From assembly GCF_017589465.1 (NCBI RefSeq), contig NZ_JAELYA010000008.1, positions 124,001 through 188,000 on the forward strand: DNA of 64,000 bases, written 5' to 3'. Positions 46,901 through 53,960 of this stretch are shown here, piece by piece (position 1 is the first letter of the stretch; each line of letters opens with the position of its first letter). The DNA is from Pseudomonas schmalbachii. GTDB lineage: Bacteria; Pseudomonadota; Gammaproteobacteria; Pseudomonadales; Pseudomonadaceae. The position numbers were made by a program, and so were the translations under genes. The notes below the pieces were generated by a model that was given only the letters and a program-made list of their open reading frames with translations, was not told the origin of the DNA and searched no databases.

Positions 46901-47229
46901 AGGACGATTTCGAGTTCTTTTCACGCAATTGGCTGTCGGCAATGGTTGGGCATCAAGTTGAACTGATTGTGGAGTCGTCGAATCGCGAAATCCCTCATCA
47001 CCGTAGGTTGGAGCTTGAGTTTGAAGACGGCAGGACGCTGAAGGTCCGGTTCGACCAGGGGGTGGCCTATTGGCAGGTTCGCTTTAGCTCGCATAGCGAC
47101 ATGTGGTTTGACTTTGATCTGGCTGCTCAGGATCAACTCATGCACATGGCCAGAGTGGTTGAAACCGCACGGATACAGAACTCTGAGCAGAAGTGGGCGA
47201 CGGACGTGCTGGTGGAGCTAAAGGCCTGA
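40894..47229 (+). CDS. druE: Druantia helicase DruE (DUF1998)
   Basis: A very large superfamily 2 helicase of 2111 residues, the hallmark protein of Druantia. Walker A [12 protein letters not shown] is near residue 124, DEAH ([12 protein letters not shown]) near 262, a helicase C-terminal domain with MEMGVDIGG and [11 protein letters not shown] near 1139, a first cysteine cluster ([20 protein letters not shown]) near 476, and the DUF1998 cysteine motif ([14 protein letters not shown]) near 1695. About 400 further residues include a possible phospholipase-D-like fold ([17 protein letters not shown]). DruE is needed for anti-phage defence by an unknown mechanism. The start overlaps druH. Confidence 0.93.
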   Translation: [2111 protein letters not shown]

Positions 47230-47399
47230 TAAAAATATTATTTTAGGATGGCAGCTAGTTTACGGTGAGGAGGTAGGCTTGCTGCCTAGATTTATTCGCC
47301 TGAACAGCCACGTCTGGTAGGAACTGGCCAGATGGTTGCTGAACGAAGAGAGCTCTGTGTCTTGGGCGGTCGAGCCATCTCTAATCGATATCTTGGACA

Positions 47400-48929
47400 T
47401 TAGCCTGAGTTCAAGTGGGGGGAGTTTTCAGAAGGTGTCTTCTTAGCTGCCTGCTCAGTCAATACTTCCCGTGCGCGCTCCTCAATGAAGTCGAACACCT
47501 CTTTGGGGACGCTGTACTGGAACTGTTTGCGGCGATTGCGCGAGACGATGCCGTTGTTACTCAGGCACATCATCACCAGTTGCGCCAGGTCACTGCCGCG
47601 GACGTCGTAGCGTACGTCGACGGCCTTGAATATCTGGTCGTAGGCTTGGAGAAACTCGGTTTCTTCATGCAGTTCGACTTCCAGCGCCTGCCTGGCCATC
47701 TCCAGGGTGAAAGCCGCGCACGCCGTAGCATCCCAGTAGCGATAGATCCCCTCATTCCCAGTGAATTCGAAGCTCAGGTTGTTCGCATCGAGCCACAATA
47801 CCCGCCAGAACTCGCGAGCAGGGCGCGAGAAGCTTTGCAGTGCTTCGAGATAGCGCTGTTCCTCGCGCTTCATCGCTACAGAGACGGGCAGCAGCAGGCC
47901 ATGGCTCATGGCACCGCTTCGGCATAGCGCTTGATGAATCAGGAACCGGGACAGGCGGCCGTTGCCATCCATGAACGGGTGCAGGAAGACGAAACCGAAC
48001 GAGATGATACCGGCGGCGACCAGCGGATCGATCTGCATGGGCGCTTCGTTGGCGAACTGCATCAGTTCTTCCATCAGGTCTCGGCATAGCTCGGGAGGTG
48101 GAGGAACATAGGTCACGCCCGCAGCGCCGCGCAGGCCGTTGTTCAGGTGATTCTGTTCGTGGCGGAAGGCGACAGCCCGATCGAAGGGATTGCTGATCGT
48201 GCTGTTCTGCAGCGAGACCAGGTAGTCCTCGGTCAGCGGCTGGCGCTCATGGGCCTGCCGCAGCAACTGGACGAAGCGCTCGGCCTTGTCAGCGCTGGGG
48301 GCTTCACGTTCGATGGCGAAGGAGTTGTGGGTTTCGTGGAGGTAGGCCCAGCTCAGGGCCCTGTCCATCATTCCCGCGGGCAGCGAGCCGATGAACTCAC
48401 GTGACTTGCCGAGAATGTCCAGTGCCAGCAGCGCCTCGATCTCGGGTGTCCGTTCGACCGTAGCGCAGTAATGGAGTGTGCCCAGGCCGTTGAAATCCAC
48501 CCGCCAGCGGGTATCGCGCCGCGCAGGGCCAGTGATGTAGCGGTCCGGGTCGAACAGCAGGGTTGCTGCGCCTTTTGGACTCTCATCATGGGGCAGCCGG
48601 GTTCCGCTGAAGGCCTCCCAGAGGAAGCAGGCCTTGCGGATATAGGCGCCGCTTGGAGCCTTGCGAAGCTCTGCCAGCATGGTGGCGGCAGGGATCTGTG
48701 GCAATGCCTGGGCCAGCACGCCCAGGTTGACCCCCTCATGTTTCAGGGCGAACAGGACATGAGCACAACAGTCGCCTGGTGGTGGGGCGAGACGCTGGGG
48801 TACGGCGAGTTCGCGGCCCAACGGCTCAATCCGTGTAACGGGCCTGATCACTGCAGGACGCTGAATCGGGAAGACTTTCAGCTTTAGGGTTTTGACCAGA
48901 AAGGCATAGCCGACAAATGGGCTCTCCAT
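47400..48929 (-). CDS. Fic-domain protein (AMP-transferase-like)
   Basis: The 509-residue protein carries the Fic active site FLHPFMDGNGRLSRFL near residue 317, with the catalytic histidine and the phosphate-binding GNGR, so it should transfer AMP (or another nucleotide part) to hydroxyl groups of target proteins. A possible inhibitory helix motif, SFAIERE (S-x-x-x-E, near 207), precedes the Fic core as in class II Fic proteins, though the residue after Glu is Arg rather than Gly/Asn. The C-terminus resembles a winged helix (LVMMCLSNNGIVSRNRRKQF). ATG at 48929 has AGGAG upstream. It lies convergent to druE. Its target is unknown; it may be a toxin-like or regulatory protein. Confidence 0.88.
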   Translation of the reverse strand: MESPFVGYAFLVKTLKLKVFPIQRPAVIRPVTRIEPLGRELAVPQRLAPPPGDCCAHVLFALKHEGVNLGVLAQALPQIPAATMLAELRKAPSGAYIRKACFLWEAFSGTRLPHDESPKGAATLLFDPDRYITGPARRDTRWRVDFNGLGTLHYCATVERTPEIEALLALDILGKSREFIGSLPAGMMDRALSWAYLHETHNSFAIEREAPSADKAERFVQLLRQAHERQPLTEDYLVSLQNSTISNPFDRAVAFRHEQNHLNNGLRGAAGVTYVPPPPELCRDLMEELMQFANEAPMQIDPLVAAGIISFGFVFLHPFMDGNGRLSRFLIHQALCRSGAMSHGLLLPVSVAMKREEQRYLEALQSFSRPAREFWRVLWLDANNLSFEFTGNEGIYRYWDATACAAFTLEMARQALEVELHEETEFLQAYDQIFKAVDVRYDVRGSDLAQLVMMCLSNNGIVSRNRRKQFQYSVPKEVFDFIEERAREVLTEQAAKKTPSENSPHLNSG

Positions 48930-49063
48930 TCTGTGCTCCTGGCTAAAGATTTTTTGAACCGGACAAACATTATTTGAAAAATCTGGATGTGGATAGACAA
49001 AATTTTACCGTCATCATGCTCGCTCTGCTGCATTTGGAGGTTCGTGCAGAAGAGCATGCAAGG

Positions 49064-49459
49064 TCATCCTTGGGCCCCCGCCTCCCATGAGTGCAGGTAG
49101 TCGATCAGTTGTGCTGTCCGGCCCTCACTGACCATCTCTTCGGCTGTTTTATCGTTGAATGTCGACAAGTGCACGTTCCTGAGCCAGTAGATGGCTTTGC
49201 CAATGTCAGTTCCTGTGTCCGCGACAGCGCGAAGCACGCGGAGGGTGCTCCGAATGTAGTCTTGGATCCTCTCTGACTCGGAGGTCGTTCTGAGAGCATT
49301 GGGGGGTACGTGGGTGAGACGGGAAAATGTTTGTTCATCCATGGCAAACACTTCCATGTAAAGCTCTGGAGAAAAGCTCGCACGGCTCTCAGTAGATATA
49401 CGCTCTATCAGGGCCTGGAAATCCGTCGGAGGAATTTCAATATCGGGTTTGATGGGCAT
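49064..49459 (-). CDS. MbcA/ParS/Xre-type antitoxin-like protein (DUF2384)
   Basis: The 131-residue protein ends with the toxin-binding signature of the MbcA/ParS/Xre family: AIYWLRNVHLSTFNDKTAEE followed by MVSEGRTAQLIDYLHSWEAG. The N-terminal part has a short helical region (FSPELYMEVFAMDEQTFSRL) that stands in for the HTH. Such antitoxins normally neutralise a RES-domain NAD-degrading toxin encoded immediately downstream; here the downstream gene at 47400-48929 is Fic instead and no RES gene exists. Either it is an orphan or it pairs with the Fic protein. Confidence 0.7.
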   Translation of the reverse strand: MPIKPDIEIPPTDFQALIERISTESRASFSPELYMEVFAMDEQTFSRLTHVPPNALRTTSESERIQDYIRSTLRVLRAVADTGTDIGKAIYWLRNVHLSTFNDKTAEEMVSEGRTAQLIDYLHSWEAGAQG

Positions 49460-49661
49460 CTGACACTCCGGTATGTCTTAATTTCAACTAAGATTTTTAA
49501 GGTTTAATTTAGCATGCGAAAGTCTGTTGCGAATTGATAGGGTATTTCATTCCTGAATGTCTGTTTTTTGTTTTTCTGTGTGCGTTCTGAGTTGAATTTT
49601 TTACTTTGAAGGGTACTCTTTTCTGCAGAAGCTTTTGGATGCTCGATATTCAGGAGGTTAC

Positions 49662-49937
49662 ATGAATACATTCAATTCGGTGGAAGGGGCGATATGGCGT
49701 CCCTACGCACTCTGGCTGACGATTGAGTTGTCCCTGTGGTCCATGGTGGGGTTGCTAGAACTGCCAGAGCCAGCGATATGCTGGGGACTTTTATCTATCG
49801 TACCCACTCTGGCTCTCGTCCGGGTGTTGAGGCGGCTTGGTGAACCGCGGAGGGCCGAGCTGATGCTGCTGGTGCTGATGGGGTACTTGGGAGGAGCTAT
49901 CGGCGCAGCCTGGATTGCCACAGTCGTGGCCCAGTGA
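49662..49937 (+). CDS. Small integral membrane protein
   Basis: The 91-residue protein has three predicted membrane helices (YALWLTIELSLWSMVGLLEL, ICWGLLSIVPTLALVRVL, LMLLVLMGYLGGAIGAAWIA). The ATG at 49662 is preceded by AGGAGG, a strong ribosome site. It is isolated between AT-rich intergenic stretches (49460-49661) and the recombinase-like operon. Function is unknown. Confidence 0.6.
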   Translation: MNTFNSVEGAIWRPYALWLTIELSLWSMVGLLELPEPAICWGLLSIVPTLALVRVLRRLGEPRRAELMLLVLMGYLGGAIGAAWIATVVAQ

Positions 49938-50043
49938 AATTCACGGACCGGCGAGTTTCGCATGCTAAATCCGACATGGCTGCCGGATTGGGGCACTGTC
50001 TTCCCACTATTAGGTAAAAGGACCAAGTAGTGGAGTCTTACGC

Positions 50044-50517
50044 ATGCTGGAACTTGCACTTGCCGATATACATGGTGTTCATCCCGATTTTGCCCGCGTG
50101 GAGCGGGAACTTGACCTTGCGCCGATAGAGCTTTCGGATCGGGCGCTGGTGCCTTCATCGCTGATTCACCTGATTAATAGAGTCTACCCGCTGGTGGTGA
50201 GTGACCCGGATCGATTTTGCATTGGCCAAACGGCTCTTTATCGCTGGTTGACTGCGCATGCCAGTCCAGAAACACGGGTGTCATGCCTGATATGGCCAGA
50301 GAGTCTCACGAAGACCTCCCTCCACCAATTGGTACTCGCGGAGCGCTTGGTAGCTCCCGCACTCGCACGTATTACTGCGCAGCAGGTGCGTGATCTCTAT
50401 TCCTATATCGCGCCTGCAAATTCCCGATGGCCTCATGAATATCGTAGTTACGCGCATCTTGCCCAACTTGTCGGAGTGAAGCCGATCAAGGGCAACAATC
50501 TCCAGGGAGGTAGATAA
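50044..50517 (+). CDS. Unknown protein, first gene of recombinase-like operon
   Basis: The 157-residue protein is not recognised. It is mostly helical (PSSLIHLINRVYPLVVSDPD, LHQLVLAERLVAPALARITA), with a basic C-terminus. The ATG at 50044 follows GGAG at eight bases. It ends three bases before the GTG start of the large recombinase-like gene, so it belongs to that operon and is probably a small accessory or DNA-binding subunit. Confidence 0.6.
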   Translation: MLELALADIHGVHPDFARVERELDLAPIELSDRALVPSSLIHLINRVYPLVVSDPDRFCIGQTALYRWLTAHASPETRVSCLIWPESLTKTSLHQLVLAERLVAPALARITAQQVRDLYSYIAPANSRWPHEYRSYAHLAQLVGVKPIKGNNLQGGR

Positions 50518-50520
50518 TCA

Positions 50521-52965
50521 GTGAGCAGAAGAAGCGAGCTTCTACGCCTGGCCTCGGAACAGGGCCAGTCTCCCCAGGTTATTAGCGCAATTCTCGATGC
50601 CGTAGATGCCCATCCCGATCTGATTGATCTGCCGCGGATGATGACAGGGCTGCTACGAGTGCTACGTACTGCCGATATCGGCAGTCCCATTCGGCTCCAG
50701 AATTGCGACCCGCTCGTCTGGCGGGAAGCCTGTGAGTGGCTGATCTCATTGAGAAAGCAACCCCAGATTTTGCGGGATTTGGGAAAGCTGTTCTGGCTGG
50801 GTGAGCCCGCTCCTTCCAGAAATCCTGTGCTTAACAAGGGAGTCAAAAAGTACGGATTTCCATATGCGGCGCTTTGGTATCTGCCTCGCGATGTCGAGAG
50901 TGCACGGGATTATGAACGCCTGGTTGCACAACTGTTGGTCGCGTTTCAGCAGCAGGGCTCGGTCGATCTGTACCAGCAGCGCTATGCCGTATTTCTGGGG
51001 CTGCGTCGATTGTGCGAGTTGCGTCATTGCTCGATCTCTCCCGAGTTGAATATCTGGGGGACGGCTGAACATTTCCTGACGAGCTGTCAGCTGTTTTCGC
51101 CCAGTGAGTCCAGGTCAGTGGACGCGGAGCTTTTTGCCCCTATCAGCCGATTTGTTCGCTATAGCCATGGCGAAGAACCACCGACCAGAGCGGGGGGCGG
51201 CAGTGGCCGAGGTCGGCGCAAAAAAGCGGGCAAGCAGGAGTTGAGTCACTTTATCAGTGAGGACCCGCGCGGCTTCGTGCTGGGTGATCCGGAGGATCCT
51301 GATCAGTTACCTGGGCATTACAACATCCTCGCAGAATCAACGGATTCCCATGAAGGGGAGTTGGCGCCAGACGAACTGAGCCCGCCGGTCGAGATATGGA
51401 TTCTGGATGATGACGGCAGCGAGCGGCCATACGTTGCGGACAAGCTCAGCCAGCAAGCGATAGAGGCGCATATCGTGCGGAGTCGGCAATTGTTGCCGTT
51501 CTCGTATACCCAGTTCACCCTGGCGGAACTGCGGGATCTGCTGTTCGGTGCCAGCGACCTGTTCGCGTCATGTCAGCAAGAGTTGTCCCTGGCCAAGGAT
51601 CCTTCGGGGCTCCAGCTCCGGATGGAGGCCATCTTGTTATTGCACATCAGCTTGTGGTTGGGGCAGGCGACCACCCAGGTCGTACAACTGACAGTCGTGG
51701 AGCATGAAGATGACTGCGTAGATGGTCTGGTGCTGGTTAAAGGGGCGCCTGCGCGGTTCAGTTTGATCGTCTGTAGTCCCGACTTGGTTGGTGACGATCG
51801 CTGGCAGCCTACCATGGGAATTCGTCCGGCGCTGTTGCGCATTCTCCTGCCCGATCTGGCCGGAAGTGCTGCTTTGGTCGATGTACTGCTCAGGAGTTTC
51901 TCACGCCCTTCCAATCGGGTCTTCACGCATCAGACAGCGGAACTTGAAACCGAGGCCAGGGTAGTTCTGGGGCTGTTGGGCCGGGGTGATCCTCGTTTCA
52001 CTCTGACCAAGGTTCGCAATTACCTGTTCCACCAACTCGTATCGGACACTCACGACGTGGCTGCTGCGTCCATGCTGTCTGGAGTTTGCGTGCCATCTGC
52101 CCAAACGCCACGCTACTACCTGCAATTCGACGCCAATCATTTGCGCCGTATCTATGCGGAGTCACTGAGACGTGTGCTCCGGCAGGTCTATGCCTGTGCC
52201 GGGTTGGCATACGAACCGGTAGAGGTTGGGATTGTTCAGCTCGGAGCAGTGGGGGCGAGCCACTGCCTGCTGCCTGAAACTGTCGTGATGAATGTGAAAG
52301 CCCTGGCAGGTGTCCTGCGCAAGAAGCCGGCGGGGCGTCTCAGCGACATGCTGGCTTGGCACAACCACTACACCCTGTGGGTCGTACAGATGTTCATGCT
52401 CTCGACCGGCTGCCGGGCGATCCGCAATCCTCTGCGACATATCGAGGAGTTCGATTCAGCACTGGGCATGGGGGCTATGTCGGACAAGGATTCTAATGAC
52501 CGGCACATGAGCCGGCTGATCTGTATGCCTGCCATGCTGCGGCGCCAGTTAGATCAGTACTTCCAGCACTGTCTGGCTATTACACGGCACTTGATCGGCT
52601 ATCTGCCGCATGACGAGGAGGGTAGGTGGTCTAGCGGCTTTTTACTGTCGCCTAGTGAAAGCGATATTCGCCGTCTGGAGATCAGGCCTGCCACCATTCG
52701 CCAACATATGGAGCAGGTATCTGGCTATATCCCGCACCGCATCAACGCCTATCGCAAATTCATCCGAACGGAACTGGCGGAACGCGGCTGCCCCGCTGAG
52801 GTTTTAGCTGCGTATATGGGGCACTGGCTACGAGGGGAGGAGCCGCAGGATGCATATTCATCGTTCTGTCCGTTGGCTTACACAGCGGTAGTCGGTGAGT
52901 GGATTACTCGACTGCTGAAAGATCTGGGCTGGTTTGCGCTTGGCAGCCCGTGGGTAGCGGAATGA
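50521..52965 (+). CDS. Large tyrosine-recombinase-like protein
   Basis: The 814-residue protein shows a C-terminal region like phage-integrase-family catalytic domains: the first arginine in MLSTGCRAIRNPL near 629, the box II-like stretch HRINAYRKFIRTELAERGC, then VLAAYMGHWLRGEE near 765 and a candidate tyrosine in DAYSSF near 777. The 600 residues before it are of unknown fold and include a Gly/Lys-rich linker (GGGSGRGRRKKAGKQ). It is far longer than standard integrases. It starts at GTG 50521 after GGGAGG and overlaps the third gene. Three-gene operons with large recombinase-like proteins occur in unusual genomic islands such as GInts; membership here is a guess. Confidence 0.6.
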   Translation: MSRRSELLRLASEQGQSPQVISAILDAVDAHPDLIDLPRMMTGLLRVLRTADIGSPIRLQNCDPLVWREACEWLISLRKQPQILRDLGKLFWLGEPAPSRNPVLNKGVKKYGFPYAALWYLPRDVESARDYERLVAQLLVAFQQQGSVDLYQQRYAVFLGLRRLCELRHCSISPELNIWGTAEHFLTSCQLFSPSESRSVDAELFAPISRFVRYSHGEEPPTRAGGGSGRGRRKKAGKQELSHFISEDPRGFVLGDPEDPDQLPGHYNILAESTDSHEGELAPDELSPPVEIWILDDDGSERPYVADKLSQQAIEAHIVRSRQLLPFSYTQFTLAELRDLLFGASDLFASCQQELSLAKDPSGLQLRMEAILLLHISLWLGQATTQVVQLTVVEHEDDCVDGLVLVKGAPARFSLIVCSPDLVGDDRWQPTMGIRPALLRILLPDLAGSAALVDVLLRSFSRPSNRVFTHQTAELETEARVVLGLLGRGDPRFTLTKVRNYLFHQLVSDTHDVAAASMLSGVCVPSAQTPRYYLQFDANHLRRIYAESLRRVLRQVYACAGLAYEPVEVGIVQLGAVGASHCLLPETVVMNVKALAGVLRKKPAGRLSDMLAWHNHYTLWVVQMFMLSTGCRAIRNPLRHIEEFDSALGMGAMSDKDSNDRHMSRLICMPAMLRRQLDQYFQHCLAITRHLIGYLPHDEEGRWSSGFLLSPSESDIRRLEIRPATIRQHMEQVSGYIPHRINAYRKFIRTELAERGCPAEVLAAYMGHWLRGEEPQDAYSSFCPLAYTAVVGEWITRLLKDLGWFALGSPWVAE

Positions 52966-53822
52966 ATGTGACCCGTTTGGACAATCAACAGGTCGAGTAC
53001 CTATGGGCTGCTGGTGATCATGAGCCGGATTGGAAACCGGAGCTGCGGGAGCGCCTGAAAACGATAGCCGAGGTGTCCGGAGTGCCGCTGGGGCAGTGGT
53101 TATTGGGAAAGTGTTCCATGCGCGAGGTGTCGGTCGAGCACGTGCGTGAACTGGAGGCGCAGCTTGGTACGAATCACGCGCTACGGAACATGCTGCGCAG
53201 CATCACCCAACGACTCAGAAGGCAGGTTCCAGGGTTCCCATTGGCCCGTATCGCCATTGCCGTCGAACGCCCAGCGAACCCGATCAACCCCGACATCTAC
53301 ACGGCCGAACGACTACGCAGAAGTCGCCAACTGCTCAATGTACTGCAGCAGGGATTGAGGCTGGATCTCGATTCGTTCCGCCCAGAGGAGCGCATCGGCC
53401 TGCTATTGATGAGTGCGGCCTATGGCGGCGGCCTGATGGACATTGCTCAACTGAATGCTCTGGTCGAGGTGGCCCCGGAGCGAATCGAGTGGATCGCAGG
53501 CGTTCCGGAACTAAGACTGCCGCTCTCCATTCGCGGCAAGGCGCAGGCGGAATACCGGCAATGGTTCCCGGACCCAGCCACGCTAGCTCTGTTGATCCGT
53601 TGTTCGGACGATATGCGAAAAATGGACGCTCGGTTGAAGCGTAGCGAAACCGCGCTCAAGTGTGTTCGAGCGTTTCTCGGGAGGTCCTGTGTATCGAAGC
53701 GGGATCTGCCGACCAGCCTGACGGAGCTGCTGGATTTGCTGCGAATGCAGATGCAATTGCGCCTGCCGCAAATCCTGGTGGGTAATTGCATTCAATTGAC
53801 CACCTGTTTGCATTCGACTTGA
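52962..53822 (+). CDS. Third gene of recombinase-like operon, probably 3'-truncated
   Basis: The 286-residue frame (ATG at 52962, ATGA overlap with the previous gene) has helical segments such as LRNMLRSITQRLRRQVPGF and ERLRRSRQLLNVLQQGLRL. No domain is recognised. Its last residues (NCIQLTTCLHST) are translated from the tandem 23-base repeats, which look like foreign terminal DNA, so the natural C-terminus was probably removed around 53783. Members of the same operon type are likely longer. Function inferred only from position: part of a recombination complex. Confidence 0.5.
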   Translation: MNVTRLDNQQVEYLWAAGDHEPDWKPELRERLKTIAEVSGVPLGQWLLGKCSMREVSVEHVRELEAQLGTNHALRNMLRSITQRLRRQVPGFPLARIAIAVERPANPINPDIYTAERLRRSRQLLNVLQQGLRLDLDSFRPEERIGLLLMSAAYGGGLMDIAQLNALVEVAPERIEWIAGVPELRLPLSIRGKAQAEYRQWFPDPATLALLIRCSDDMRKMDARLKRSETALKCVRAFLGRSCVSKRDLPTSLTELLDLLRMQMQLRLPQILVGNCIQLTTCLHST

Positions 53823-53873
53823 CCACCCAATTGCATTCGACTTGACCAGTCGTTTGCGTTCAGCGCCACCAGG
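53786..53873. repeat. Tandem 22-23-bp repeats, possible insertion-sequence end
   Basis: The core TTGCATTCGACTTGACCA starts at 53808 and 53831, a degenerate copy (TTGCATTCAATTGACCA) at 53786 and a partial one (TTGCGTTCAG) at 53854, giving a 22-23 base period. Repeated motifs of this kind resemble the multiple terminal repeats of IS21-family elements, but no transposase gene is present. They could alternatively be recombinase binding sites at an island end. Confidence 0.6.
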
Positions 53874-53960
53874 TGCGCCTGAGCTCGGCAGGGCTTTGGT
53901 TAGAAATGAGCTCAGCTTTCTGAAAAGATGTACCCCATCACTGTTTCGAAGGGGGTTGGA

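Noticed and set aside
53786-53873. CRISPR-like array
   Set aside because: Repeats recur every 22-23 bases with only about five bases between cores, so there are no spacers; no cas gene is present in the window.
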